Assembly (NCBI GenBank): GCA_027487845.1
Contig: JAIYCV010000042.1
Location: 124,001 to 188,000 of the forward strand
DNA: 64,000 bases
Direction of reading: 5' to 3'
DNA from: Flammeovirgaceae bacterium
Lineage (GTDB): Bacteria; Bacteroidota; Bacteroidia; Cytophagales; Cyclobacteriaceae
Made by a program: the position numbers and the translations under genes. Below, in pieces: positions 26,797-35,444 of this stretch (positions are counted from its first letter, which is position 1; each line of letters begins with the position of its first letter). Under the pieces are notes generated by a model that had not been told where the DNA came from, did no database searches, and saw only the letters and a program-made list of their open reading frames with translations.

Positions 26797-26827
26797 TGCA
26801 AATTGGGAATTAAATTCCCAATTTGCA
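26797..26827. repeat. Perfect 31-bp inverted repeat at the DUF4143 start
   Basis: TGCAAATTGGGAATT, a single A, then AATTCCCAATTTGCA: 15-base arms with no mismatch. It ends 3 bases before the ATG of the minus-strand ATPase gene. It could be an operator, a hairpin in the 5' leader that hides the start, or a terminal/recombination site. Confidence 0.85.
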
Positions 26828-26866
26828 AAGTATTTTAATAATCAACTAGTTACACCAATATTTTAA

Positions 26867-28258
26867 CTATTTTTCCTCGGCTCCAAGCGAGTTCTCCCAC
26901 TTGCTTACTACTGCAGTGGCAATGCTATTACCAACTACATTGGTTGCGCTCCGCCCCATATCCAGCAGCGGATCGATGCCTAAAAGCAATGCCAGGCCCG
27001 CTTCGGGGATATTAAAAGTGGCCAGCGTGCCAGCAATAACAACGAGCGATGCGCGAGGCACACCTGCAATGCCCTTACTGGTGAGCATCAATACTAGCAA
27101 CATGCTTATTTGAGTGGAAACTGGTAGCACTATTCCGTAGGATTGAGCAATGAACAACGAAGCGAATGTCATGTACATCATGCTTCCATCAAGGTTGAAG
27201 GAATAACCTAGTGGCAGCACAAAACTTACGATTTTATCTTTGCAACCAAATTTCTGAAGGAGTTCCATTGTTTTAGGAAATGCCGCCTCGCTGCTGCTGG
27301 TGCTAAAGGCAAGTAAAATGGGCTCACGCATTTTCTTCAAAAGGGCTATTACTCGTTTGCCTATAATAACCGATCCGGCAAGGGCCAACACAATCCATAA
27401 AATCAGCAACCCCGAATAAAATTCGGTGATAAAAATGGAATAGGTTTTTAAGATGCCAAGCCCCTGCTTGGCTATAATTGCGGTCATTGCACCAAACACG
27501 GCCAGTGGAGCCAAGTTCATGACATAACCTGTCACTTTTAAAATAACATGAGCAATGGCATCCATGGCTTTAATAACAATTTTGCCTTGTTCGCCAATGG
27601 CGGCTGTGGCCACGCCAAAGAAAAGAGAGAACACCACGATTTGTAAAATTTCATTTTTGGCCATCGCATCAATTACGCTGGCAGGAAAAACATGGTATAA
27701 AAAATCTTTTAGCGATAGGCCACTGTGGGTAATGCCTATGTCTGTACCCGCGTCTGGCACAGGTAAGTTCATGGCAATGCCTGGTTGAAAAACATTCACT
27801 AATATCATACCCAACAATAGACTGGTAAGAGACGCGCCTATAAACCACAGCAGCGTTTTACCGCCAATACGCCCAACGGAGTTAATGTCGCCTAACTTAG
27901 CGACACCTACAACAAGCGTGGTAAAAACGAGTGGCGCAACAATCATCTTGATAAGCCTAAGAAATATATCGGCAATGATCGAGAAGGGTTCTATCTTTTT
28001 ATCGCGCAAAGAGAGTGTGGCACTTCTATCCTTCACCAACGCTGTTTCCTTTTGCTTTAATGAAAGTTTAGAAAGACTATCAGCAGAAGTTTGAAGGTGT
28101 TGATTTTCTTTGATTTTTATTTCTATTGATTCAAGCTTCTGATTCTCATTCAGTACATAAGTTTTATTAAGTGCAAAGCCCAAGGCTATGCCTATCACCA
28201 AAGCAATGATAATGTAGAGGGTGAGGTTGCTTTTTTTGGGTGGGGTTTGCTCGGTCAT
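26867..28258 (-). CDS. Dicarboxylate/amino acid:cation symporter (SDF/DAACS family)
   Basis: A 463-residue inner-membrane transporter of the glutamate/aspartate/C4-dicarboxylate type. Visible family marks are AFSTSSSEAAFPKTMELL (the serine-rich re-entrant loop), SKGIAGVPRASLVVIAGTL, and DPLLDMGRSATNVVGNSIA in the last helix, which binds substrate and sodium. About 70 polar, lysine- and glutamate-rich residues sit between the first two helices, longer than in E. coli GltP and common in Bacteroidota members. It imports acidic amino acids or dicarboxylates with cations; the exact substrate is uncertain. Confidence 0.9.
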   Translation of the reverse strand: MTEQTPPKKSNLTLYIIIALVIGIALGFALNKTYVLNENQKLESIEIKIKENQHLQTSADSLSKLSLKQKETALVKDRSATLSLRDKKIEPFSIIADIFLRLIKMIVAPLVFTTLVVGVAKLGDINSVGRIGGKTLLWFIGASLTSLLLGMILVNVFQPGIAMNLPVPDAGTDIGITHSGLSLKDFLYHVFPASVIDAMAKNEILQIVVFSLFFGVATAAIGEQGKIVIKAMDAIAHVILKVTGYVMNLAPLAVFGAMTAIIAKQGLGILKTYSIFITEFYSGLLILWIVLALAGSVIIGKRVIALLKKMREPILLAFSTSSSEAAFPKTMELLQKFGCKDKIVSFVLPLGYSFNLDGSMMYMTFASLFIAQSYGIVLPVSTQISMLLVLMLTSKGIAGVPRASLVVIAGTLATFNIPEAGLALLLGIDPLLDMGRSATNVVGNSIATAVVSKWENSLGAEEK

Positions 28259-28270
28259 TTAATTACTTTT

Positions 28271-28828
28271 TTATGTAAGTATGTTTTTTTCGACCTCATT
28301 AAAAAGCAAGTCGATTTTTTGTTGCACTAAAATGGTTTCTTGTAAAGCCGTAGCCATTTTGCAGTAGTGGGCAGGGTCTTCCATTAGCCTTCCCTTTCTA
28401 TCTTTCAAATGTTTTTCCATTATTTGATAGCCGCCAAATTAGAAACAAACTCTAAGTGCGTGTTTTTATAAATCAAACCCCAAGACGAATGATTCTTATT
28501 TGAAAAGAATAGTTCATTTTTATTTGAGGCTATATTAAGGAGTAAGTGCTGTCGGTGTCCCACGTATTTTAAATGCCGATAACCTGCCTTTCTGAAAGTC
28601 TCTTTCATAATCTTATTTTGATGAATCTGAATAACTTCTATAGTACATTTTTTTATGAACTTCAATATTAAGTGTCAGTGGCGAAATAAATTTAAAAATT
28701 GATTTTTTTCTACTTATGCTTTCTTCAAACAATTCAATAAAACCCGATAAATGCGAACAATAGTGTTTTTCTCGGACATCGCCTTGGGCGGTTGTGTCGG
28801 CTATTTTTTTGAGGTAGTCTTGAAGCAT
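28271..28828 (-). pseudogene. Remnants of a type ISP/IIG restriction-modification gene
   Basis: Three short frames lie head to tail. The first (28828-28613, 71 residues) opens with LQDYLKKIADTTAQGDVREKHYCSHL, like the N terminus of type ISP/IIG restriction-methylase proteins. The last (28420-28271, 49 residues) reads KDRKGRLMEDPAHYCKMATALQET, like the extreme C terminus of the same proteins (KxRKGRxLxxEDxxHYxKxxxALxETI). The middle frame (28665-28420, 81 residues) is not recognised. All methyltransferase motifs are gone, so this looks like a gene that lost its centre. The first fragment starts 11 bases after the Uma2 stop. Recognition of the ends is from memory. Confidence 0.5.
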
Positions 28829-28839
28829 TTAAAGGAAAA

Positions 28840-29376
28840 TCAAAACTCAACTACTTTTTTCAGCAATTTGGAGTCAATTGTACCTTTAAGGGATTTGAGT
28901 TCTCGATAGCTTCCGTTATGCCATTGGTAGCCGGTAGTTTCTTTTGTAGCAGGATCAATAATCCAGTATTCTTTGACACCAAAATGCTCATACAGGTTTT
29001 TTTTGATCACTTTATCATGGTCAGGATTTCCAAGAGATAATATTTCAATAATTAAATCGGGCACGCCATGAATTACATCATCATCGTCTACGATAGATGA
29101 ATTTTCAGTTGAAACAAAGATAATATCAGGTTGAACTGCATTTTGTTCATTGTCAAGATAAACATCGAAAGGAGCAACATACAGCTCTCCCGAATTCGTA
29201 GACTCTATATGATTTCCTATTTTGATTACCAGTTGGGTAAGCAAACGTTGATGCCTTCCATTTGGGCTGGGTGAAATATACAAATGGTTATTAATCAACT
29301 CAGCCAATGTGCCTTCAGGAAGCATGTTAAAAACTTGCATCATCGTACGTGGAGCTGAGATGATTGTTGGAATCAT
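28840..29376 (-). CDS. Uma2-family putative endonuclease (DUF820)
   Basis: A 178-residue protein of the Uma2/DUF820 family with a PD-(D/E)XK nuclease core: AELINNHLYISPSP, VQPDIIFVS, GVPDLIIEILS and the following YEHFGVKEYWIIDP. The Asp of PDIIF, the Glu of IIEIL and a following Lys are the expected catalytic residues. The family is abundant in cyanobacteria and scattered in Bacteroidota, and its biological role is unproven. A -7 element lies about 48 bases upstream. It sits beside the restriction-gene remnants and near the DUF4143 gene, a small accessory pocket. Confidence 0.85.
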   Translation of the reverse strand: MIPTIISAPRTMMQVFNMLPEGTLAELINNHLYISPSPNGRHQRLLTQLVIKIGNHIESTNSGELYVAPFDVYLDNEQNAVQPDIIFVSTENSSIVDDDDVIHGVPDLIIEILSLGNPDHDKVIKKNLYEHFGVKEYWIIDPATKETTGYQWHNGSYRELKSLKGTIDSKLLKKVVEF

Positions 29377-29423
29377 AATTGAAAGTTACAATTTTTTCTT
29401 ACACCACCGAAGAACAATCTTTA

Positions 29424-29431
29424 CAAAATTA
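29424..29431 (-). promoter_or_regulatory. -7 promoter element for the Uma2 gene
   Basis: Minus-strand TAATTTTG matches TAnnTTTG, leaving a leader of about 40 bases before the ATG at 29376. Confidence 0.5.
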
Positions 29432-29439
29432 ACATGTAG

Positions 29440-30513
29440 TTAAATCTTAGAGACTTGGTTTCTCAACAAAAAATCGACCAACACCAACGCGGCCATGGCC
29501 TCCACAATGGGCACAGCGCGCGGCACCACACAGGGGTCGTGTCTTCCTTTGCCCGAAACCGTAGCATCGTTACCTTCCTTGTCAACGGTTTGTTGATCCT
29601 GCATAATGGTAGCCACGGGCTTAAAGGCCACATTAAAATAAATATCTTCTCCATTGCTAATGCCGCCTTGAACGCCACCAGAATGGTTTGTCTTGGTTCT
29701 TATTTTTCCTTGATCATTGTAAAACTCATCGTTGTGCTGGGAGCCGCGAAGTTGCACGCCTTCAAACCCACTGCCATATTCAAACCCTTTCACTGCGTTA
29801 ATACTCAACATAGCCTTGCCTAATTCGGCATGAAGTTTATCAAACACGGGTTCGCCCAAACCAACAGGCGTGTTTTTGATAACACAGGTAACAATCCCAC
29901 CGATAGTATCTCTTTCCAACCGAACTTGATCTATCAACGCAATCATTTTTTCCGCCATAGCGGGATCTGGGCAACGCACTATATTGTCTTCGGTTTTAGA
30001 TAAATCAAGTAAAGAATAATGTGGTGCCTTCAATTCACCTACTTGCGAGACAAACGCATTAATCTCAATTGAATACTCCTTCAACAACAACTTAGCAATT
30101 GCCCCGGCTGCCACTCGTGCAGCGGTCTCTCTTGCCGAGCTCCTGCCACCACCTCGATGATCGCGGATGCCATATTTTTCTTGGTAAGTAAAATCAGCAT
30201 GCGAGGGGCGAAACGTGTTCTCAATGTGCCCATAATCTTTGCTGCGCTGATCTTGATTTTCAATCACAATGGCAATGGGTGTGCCAGTGCTTTTACCTTC
30301 AAACACTCCCGAAAGGATTTTGAACGTGTCTTCTTCCTTTCGCTGAGTAGTTATTTTTGACTGCCCGGGTTTCCGTCTGCTCAATTCTGACTGGACAAAT
30401 AGCTCATCGATTTGCAATCCCGCTGGGCAGCCGTCAATAATTACTCCTATGGCCACCCCGTGGCTTTCGCCAAAAGTGGTTATCTTAAAAAGTGTTCCGT
30501 ACGAATTGCTCAC
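29440..30513 (-). CDS. aroC: Chorismate synthase
   Basis: Last step of the shikimate pathway: EPSP to chorismate, using reduced FMN as cofactor. The 357-residue protein carries the family motifs [19 protein letters not shown] near residues 14-32, the [29 protein letters not shown] block, and GSQHNDEF. Length is normal. Only two bases separate it from the end of batD, so the two share a transcript although their functions are unrelated. No other aro genes are nearby. Confidence 0.96.
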   Translation of the reverse strand: MSNSYGTLFKITTFGESHGVAIGVIIDGCPAGLQIDELFVQSELSRRKPGQSKITTQRKEEDTFKILSGVFEGKSTGTPIAIVIENQDQRSKDYGHIENTFRPSHADFTYQEKYGIRDHRGGGRSSARETAARVAAGAIAKLLLKEYSIEINAFVSQVGELKAPHYSLLDLSKTEDNIVRCPDPAMAEKMIALIDQVRLERDTIGGIVTCVIKNTPVGLGEPVFDKLHAELGKAMLSINAVKGFEYGSGFEGVQLRGSQHNDEFYNDQGKIRTKTNHSGGVQGGISNGEDIYFNVAFKPVATIMQDQQTVDKEGNDATVSGKGRHDPCVVPRAVPIVEAMAALVLVDFLLRNQVSKI

Positions 30514-30515
30514 AA

Positions 30516-31982
30516 CTATTTCTTCTTAAAAATAAAATATACCGACAACCCAAGCACTAGCAAGATAAAAACATTAACCGCTGTTTTTAACCATTGGTTT
30601 GTCGCGGTTGATTGAAGCGTATTGTCTGCAAAAGAAATTTTATCATAAAAAGAACCTAAGTCATTGCTCTCAATTGCCTGATTTCGCTGACTTTCCCCCA
30701 CTACCTTTACCACTTGCGAAGACCTTAGCGTATCATACCTTTTTGAGTTGGTGTTAAAATAAACCCATTGAAAATAATCTCCGAGTTTATAAATACCGGG
30801 TTCTTTGGGAATCATAAAATAACTGAACGATTTATTACCCATCACTCGTCCACCGTCTCGGGTTATGTTTTGCTTCACGTTTGGTTCGTAGAGTTCAAAC
30901 GTATCGTCTCGTTTTACAACTGGTTTTTCTATCGATGAAATATTCCCTTCCCCCACCACGTTAAATTCATAGCTAACGCTCTGGCCGGTTTGCAATTCGG
31001 TGTTACTGATTTTTTCCTCTAACCTATAATTGCCAACACCAACAGCATCCCGCCAAGGGTGTGGAGGAAGTTCGCGTACTTTAATTGTCTTTGTCTTTGA
31101 GTAAAATTTCTTGAAATCTTCTTTTCTATTTTGCCCAAAAAAGCTTGGATTTTTTGCTACCTTAAATTTAATCATGTCCAATCCTACGCTTGGAAAAACC
31201 ACTGACTGAGTATTTAATGGATAATATGTTGCTTGATACACTTTATATTGCGTGTAGCCTTTGCCATTTATTTGAACTGGCTCACCTTCAATGTTTTCAA
31301 TATTAAAGTTTTCTTCCCAACAATTGGTTGGCTTTAACTTTTTTAGAATCTCGGTAAGCTGTTTACCGAGTTCATAAAACTGCATTGGCGCGCGGTTGTT
31401 GTCAGCCACCAAAAACGAAAGCGTTGCAGTAAATCCTTCACCCACATACACTTCGTCTTTGGAGGTGGATAACGCAAGCAGCGCATCTTCTTTCACATCA
31501 ACAAATTCGGTTTCGCCTCTGCCAAAAAAATCTCGGGCTGGGTCGCGGTCAAAAAAACTTCTGAACGGATCGTTCGACTGAACTTGAACTGGTTGACCAA
31601 CCTTTATTTTTTTACCAGTAACATTGAATACTTGGTCATTTACCTTCATTTTAAATGACGGTAATGTAAATATTCCTCGTTGAGTAGGCGTATAGGTCAT
31701 AATAACGCTTTGTGATGAACTCATCTGTCCATTTACTATATTAGTTTGAGACGAGGACGAAGTGCCGCGCTTCCTAAATCCTTCTATTTCCGGGAAGTTT
31801 TCGTAGCTCTTGAGGCGATCGTTATTGACTGTTATTGTGATCGTCCATGCTTGATTATCGCCAATTTCATCAGGCCCTAGGGTAATCTGAATATTTTGCG
31901 CGTTGGCAACCCAACCTAAGCACAAGAAAAATAAAAAAAAGCTCGTTTTTCTGATCAATTCCATAGTTGCAACTAGTTGCAT
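30516..31982 (-). CDS. batD: BatD family protein
   Basis: A 482-488-residue membrane-anchored periplasmic protein: signal peptide ([22 protein letters not shown] region), several Ig-like beta domains, and one C-terminal helix ([17 protein letters not shown]) ending in KKK. The [19 protein letters not shown] and [14 protein letters not shown] segments are typical of BatD (oxygen/aerotolerance, Bat operon). No batA, batB or batE gene is next to it; a second, stand-alone BatD-like gene is common in Bacteroidota. Start is either ATG 31982, 3 bases from the -7 element, or ATG 31964, which gives the better signal peptide. Confidence 0.82.
   Translation of the reverse strand: MQLVATMELIRKTSFFLFFLCLGWVANAQNIQITLGPDEIGDNQAWTITITVNNDRLKSYENFPEIEGFRKRGTSSSSQTNIVNGQMSSSQSVIMTYTPTQRGIFTLPSFKMKVNDQVFNVTGKKIKVGQPVQVQSNDPFRSFFDRDPARDFFGRGETEFVDVKEDALLALSTSKDEVYVGEGFTATLSFLVADNNRAPMQFYELGKQLTEILKKLKPTNCWEENFNIENIEGEPVQINGKGYTQYKVYQATYYPLNTQSVVFPSVGLDMIKFKVAKNPSFFGQNRKEDFKKFYSKTKTIKVRELPPHPWRDAVGVGNYRLEEKISNTELQTGQSVSYEFNVVGEGNISSIEKPVVKRDDTFELYEPNVKQNITRDGGRVMGNKSFSYFMIPKEPGIYKLGDYFQWVYFNTNSKRYDTLRSSQVVKVVGESQRNQAIESNDLGSFYDKISFADNTLQSTATNQWLKTAVNVFILLVLGLSVYFIFKKK
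31968..31981. promoter_or_regulatory. 14-bp palindrome at the batD transcription start
   Basis: TGCAACTAGTTGCA is a perfect palindrome lying between the -7 element (31986-31993) and the ATG at 31964, overlapping the expected first transcribed bases. A regulator bound here would block transcription of batD-aroC. It also overlaps the alternative start codon at 31982. Confidence 0.45.
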
Positions 31983-31985
31983 TCA

Positions 31986-31993
31986 CAAAGTTA
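31986..31993 (-). promoter_or_regulatory. -7 promoter element for batD-aroC
   Basis: Minus-strand TAACTTTG matches TAnnTTTG and ends 3 bases before the upstream batD ATG. Confidence 0.6.
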
Positions 31994-32095
31994 AAATCTT
32001 CTGGTTACTGTTATACTGATTTTGTATATTCACCGTTACAATAGTTGTGTTCAGGTGCTTTTTTCGAGTGTGGTTGTTTATTAAAAGTGGTTGTT

Positions 32096-32287
32096 ATGAA
32101 AATGTTGAACTATTTTAAAACTGTTCTTTCGCGTGTTAGTTTTGACGCAAAACTTTTTGAGAAAGAACTCCGAAAAGCAATAAAATCGCTGATTGCCGAA
32201 GAAATTCAGGAGTTAAAAAATTGGTGTTATCAGCACTATGCTGCAGAATATGAATTGGTTCTTAATCGGTGTTTTGTAAGCTCATAA
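32096..32287 (+). CDS. Small conserved-looking hypothetical protein
   Basis: A 63-residue protein starting at ATG 32096 (MKMLNYFKTVLSRVSFD) with amphipathic helices (LFEKELRKAIKSLIAEEIQELKNWCYQHY). It resembles short proteins I recall in other Cytophagales but cannot name. The longer frame from 32045 adds an implausible Cys-rich leader. TAGTTGTG at 32042-32049 is a one-mismatch -7 element. Its stop overlaps the convergent gldH end by six bases. It is bracketed by divergent batD and convergent gldH, so it is a single-gene transcript. Confidence 0.6.
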   Translation: MKMLNYFKTVLSRVSFDAKLFEKELRKAIKSLIAEEIQELKNWCYQHYAAEYELVLNRCFVSS

Positions 32288-32758
32288 GTTACTTATTTGC
32301 TTCTCCACTCGTATTCCTATTGATTCTACCCCTGGCAGGGTGTCGGTACGCATAAATTGTTCAAGTGTAACTTTGAATTTCCCTGTTTTATTGAATTTTT
32401 GTTTATCCAAAATCAAAAATTGGTGGTCGAATTTGTCACCAATACCACTGCTACCAAGGGGCACGCCACTTTTTTGATCAAACAAATAATTTGAAACCAA
32501 CTTGGATTGGAGTTCTTTGTTTGCTGGATCCATCAAACTATACTTTACAAAAATCCTGGCATAGGGGTACTCACTCGAGTTTCGAACCCGATAATAAATG
32601 TTGTAGAGCTGTGTGGAATCTGTAACGGCAAATTCAAAAGTGGGAATCTCCTTTACCCTCCAAAAATGACCATCTAAATCGTGATCTAGCTCATAGACCC
32701 TAGATTGATCGCATCCCGAAAGGACTAAAAGAAAGCCAATCACCGCGAAAATTCTCAT
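32282..32758 (-). CDS. gldH: Gliding motility lipoprotein GldH
   Basis: A 158-residue lipoprotein: short signal peptide with lipobox LSGC (Cys near residue 16), then a beta-rich domain with the GldH pattern RVYELDHDLDGHFW near the N terminus, YYRVRNSSEYPYARIFVKYS and KFKVTLEQFMRTDTL near the C terminus. GldH is needed for gliding and T9SS function in Flavobacterium johnsoniae. Three bases separate it from ricT, an order seen across Bacteroidota. It needs LspA (encoded at 14406-15074) for maturation. Confidence 0.9.
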   Translation of the reverse strand: MRIFAVIGFLLVLSGCDQSRVYELDHDLDGHFWRVKEIPTFEFAVTDSTQLYNIYYRVRNSSEYPYARIFVKYSLMDPANKELQSKLVSNYLFDQKSGVPLGSSGIGDKFDHQFLILDKQKFNKTGKFKVTLEQFMRTDTLPGVESIGIRVEKQISNL

Positions 32759-32761
32759 GGG

Positions 32762-34063
32762 TTAATCTTTCTTGCTGTTGGGATTGTTGGGATTGGGGCC
32801 TTGGCGATTTGGGTTGGGGCGCGGCCGATTCGGTTTTGGCCGATTTCGGTTAGTAGGCGTAGACCCGGGTTGATTGGGGTTTTCCTGATTGGGGCGCGGC
32901 CGATTTGGATTGTTTTGATTAGTTGGCTTGTTCCCCCGATTTTTATTTCTATTCGGTTGATTGCCTCCACCTTGCGGCCTCTTACCAGCATTGATTTTGA
33001 ACTTCCTATCGAGACTTTCTAAATCGCTATTTAATTTTGCTATCGGTTGCTTTATTATAGCCGCATCTTCCGTCAAAGTTGCTGGTTTCTTGCCTTCGCG
33101 GTTCAGTCTCAATATCTCGTTTACTCGGTCCACGTTAAGCGGATACCAATTACTATCCTCCTTAAAACCAAACCACATTATTTTTCTGAAAATATCTGTT
33201 TTTTGGAGTTGGGCTTCGCCTCGTTCTGTTAATAAAGGCCCTTCTACTTTTGGAATATGCTCAAGTGCCTCCATATACGTTTCCAATTCATAGTTAAGAC
33301 AGCATTTCAGCCTGCCACACTGGCCTGATAGTTTGCTAGGATTGAGCGAAAGATTTTGGTAGCGTGCCGCGCTAGTGGCCACATTTTTAAAATCTCCTAG
33401 CCAAGTAGAACAACACAATTCTCGGCCACAAACCCCAATGCCACCGAGTCGTCCTGCTTCCTGGCGCAACGAAATCTGCCTCATCTCTACGCGAATTCTA
33501 AATTCCGTTGCGAGCAATTTGATGAGTTCTCTAAAATCGACACGGTCTTCAGCCGAATAAAAGAAAGTGGCTTTGGTATTATCTGATTGGTACTCAATGT
33601 CAGAAAGTTTCATATCCAGCTTAAGTTGTTGGATGATCTCTCTGCCTCTATAAAGTGTCGGTGATTCTCTCTTTTGAACCTCTTGATGTTTTTCAAGATC
33701 CCGCTGGTGTGCCAAGCGATAAATTTTCTTGATTTCGTGGTCGTTGGCCACCTTTTTCTTTTGCATTTGAAGCCTCACCAACTCGCCTTGCAACGAAACA
33801 TGCCCTAAATGATGCCCATTCGGCACTTCTACGATCACCGCATCCCCCGTGGTGAGGTGCAGCTTTTCTGAATTTCTAAAAAACTCCTTTCTGCCTCCCT
33901 TGAATCGGATTTCAACAATATCAAACTTTTCTTCCTTTGGCATATCCATATTAGAAAGCCAATCAAACACGTTCATTTTGTTGCAACCGCCTGTCTGGCA
34001 AGCACCATTGTTATTACAGCCTGCTGTTTTGCCCCCTTTACCTGACCCACAAGAACAACTCAT
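32762..34063 (-). CDS. ricT: PSP1-domain protein RicT (YaaT homologue)
   Basis: A 433-residue cytoplasmic protein. Residues 1-30 are Cys-rich (MSCSCGSGKGG, with five Cys). The central PSP1 domain carries FFYSAEDRVDFRELIKLLA and the cysteine clusters CGRELCCSTWLGDF and CGRLKCCLNYE, which in Bacillus YaaT take part in an Fe-S-containing Ric complex. The last 75 residues are a low-complexity tail of Asn, Pro, Arg and Gly (GNKPTNQNNPNRPRPNQ and similar). Partner proteins RicA and RicF are not present here. It is followed by gldH and preceded by purD on the same strand. Confidence 0.88.
   Translation of the reverse strand: MSCSCGSGKGGKTAGCNNNGACQTGGCNKMNVFDWLSNMDMPKEEKFDIVEIRFKGGRKEFFRNSEKLHLTTGDAVIVEVPNGHHLGHVSLQGELVRLQMQKKKVANDHEIKKIYRLAHQRDLEKHQEVQKRESPTLYRGREIIQQLKLDMKLSDIEYQSDNTKATFFYSAEDRVDFRELIKLLATEFRIRVEMRQISLRQEAGRLGGIGVCGRELCCSTWLGDFKNVATSAARYQNLSLNPSKLSGQCGRLKCCLNYELETYMEALEHIPKVEGPLLTERGEAQLQKTDIFRKIMWFGFKEDSNWYPLNVDRVNEILRLNREGKKPATLTEDAAIIKQPIAKLNSDLESLDRKFKINAGKRPQGGGNQPNRNKNRGNKPTNQNNPNRPRPNQENPNQPGSTPTNRNRPKPNRPRPNPNRQGPNPNNPNSKKD
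32779..32820 (+). repeat. G-rich run in the ricT tail, possible G-quadruplex
   Basis: On the plus strand, GGG/GGGG runs occur at 32780, 32789, 32795, 32811 and 32816. Five runs of three or more G within 40 bases can fold as a quadruplex. This is the template strand of ricT, and it is set by the Asn/Pro-rich tail codons. Confidence 0.5.
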
Positions 34064-34094
34064 AATTCCGTTTGTATATAATCAGCAAGGTCTA

Positions 34095-35390
34095 TCATTT
34101 TCTGTTATCTTCCAACCGTTGTAAGTCTAACCCTATATCCGCCCTATTATAAGCACCATCCCAATTTATGGTTGCTACCCTAGCGTATGCCTTTTCTCGC
34201 GCTATTTCTAGGGTCGATCCTAAACCTGTAACAGCTATGACCCTTCCACCATCCGAAAAAACTTCATCATTAACTAGTTTAGTGCCTGCATAAAAAGTTA
34301 GCGCCTCGGTTTCAGCCGTCAAGCCACTTATTTTCTTCCCTTTCTCAAAATCAGCAGGATAACCACCGCTCACCATAAAAATGGTAACTGCATACTCGCT
34401 GCTGACGGATGTTGATTTACCTTTTAATTTGCCTAGGGCTGTTGCAATGAGCAATTCAAGAAAATCACCCTTAATGCGAGGCATTACAACTTCAGTTTCA
34501 GGGTCACCCATGCGGGCATTATACTCAATTACAAAAGGCTCGCCACCTACGTTCATAAGGCCTATAAAAATAAAACCCCTGTAGGGAATACGCTCGTCTT
34601 TCAAACCGGTAATAGTTGGCTGAATTACTTTTTCTTCCACTTTCTTCATGAAATCGGCGTCAGCGAAAACTACAGGAGATACAGCCCCCATGCCCCCTGT
34701 GTTAGGCCCTTCGTCATTGTCACCAATTCTTTTGTAATCTTTCGCTTCGGGTAAGATAACATAGTCTTCGCCATCCGTCAGTACAAAAACAGAAAGCTCA
34801 ATACCATCAAGAAATTCTTCTACCAACACTTTGGCGCTTGCTTCACCAAATTTTTTGCCTTCTAGCATTTCGCGCAAGTTGTCTTTTGCCTCAGACACTG
34901 AAGAACAAATTATCACTCCTTTTCCCGCTGCTAGTCCATCCGCCTTCAAAACAATAGGCGGTTTAAACGTCTCCACAAATTTGAATGATTCTTGTAGCTG
35001 ATGGGAACTGAACGTCTTTGCCCTTGCTGTTGGCACATTATTTCTGAGCATAAATTGCTTCGAGAAATCCTTGCTGCCTTCCAGTCGAGCACCTGATTGG
35101 CCTGGGCCAACTAACAAAATATGTTTCAGGAGAGAGTCAGCCTGAAAGTAATCGCGAATGCCTTTTACTAATGGGCCTTCGGGGCCAACTACTATCAGAC
35201 CGATTGAATTACCTAACGCGAACTTTGCTAGATCCGGAAAGTTATCAGCCGCTATGGAAACATTCTTTGCGAGTGAGGCGGTGCCCGCATTGCCAGGAGC
35301 GACAAAAAGCTGATCGCAAAGGCTGCTTTGCTTAATCTTCCATGCAAGGGCGTGCTCACGGCCACCATTGCCAATAATTAATACGTTCAT
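34095..35390 (-). CDS. purD: Phosphoribosylamine--glycine ligase (GARS)
   Basis: Second step of purine synthesis: joins phosphoribosylamine and glycine with ATP. The 431-residue ATP-grasp protein shows NVLIIGNGGREHALAWK at the N terminus, VLKADGLAAGKGVIIC, PEAKDYKRIGDNDEGPNTGGMGAVSP and EYNARMGDPETEVVMPR. Length is normal. A -7 element lies 17 bases upstream of the ATG. The gene is followed by ricT after 31 bases, so purD-ricT-gldH probably form one transcript. Confidence 0.96.
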   Translation of the reverse strand: MNVLIIGNGGREHALAWKIKQSSLCDQLFVAPGNAGTASLAKNVSIAADNFPDLAKFALGNSIGLIVVGPEGPLVKGIRDYFQADSLLKHILLVGPGQSGARLEGSKDFSKQFMLRNNVPTARAKTFSSHQLQESFKFVETFKPPIVLKADGLAAGKGVIICSSVSEAKDNLREMLEGKKFGEASAKVLVEEFLDGIELSVFVLTDGEDYVILPEAKDYKRIGDNDEGPNTGGMGAVSPVVFADADFMKKVEEKVIQPTITGLKDERIPYRGFIFIGLMNVGGEPFVIEYNARMGDPETEVVMPRIKGDFLELLIATALGKLKGKSTSVSSEYAVTIFMVSGGYPADFEKGKKISGLTAETEALTFYAGTKLVNDEVFSDGGRVIAVTGLGSTLEIAREKAYARVATINWDGAYNRADIGLDLQRLEDNRK

Positions 35391-35406
35391 TTTATCCTTA
35401 AAAAAT

Positions 35407-35414
35407 CAAAGATA
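35407..35414 (-). promoter_or_regulatory. -7 promoter element for purD
   Basis: Minus-strand TATCTTTG, a full match to TAnnTTTG, 16 bases before the purD ATG at 35390. Confidence 0.65.
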
Positions 35415-35444
35415 AAACAAACGTATCGTAATTGAAGTAGTGAC

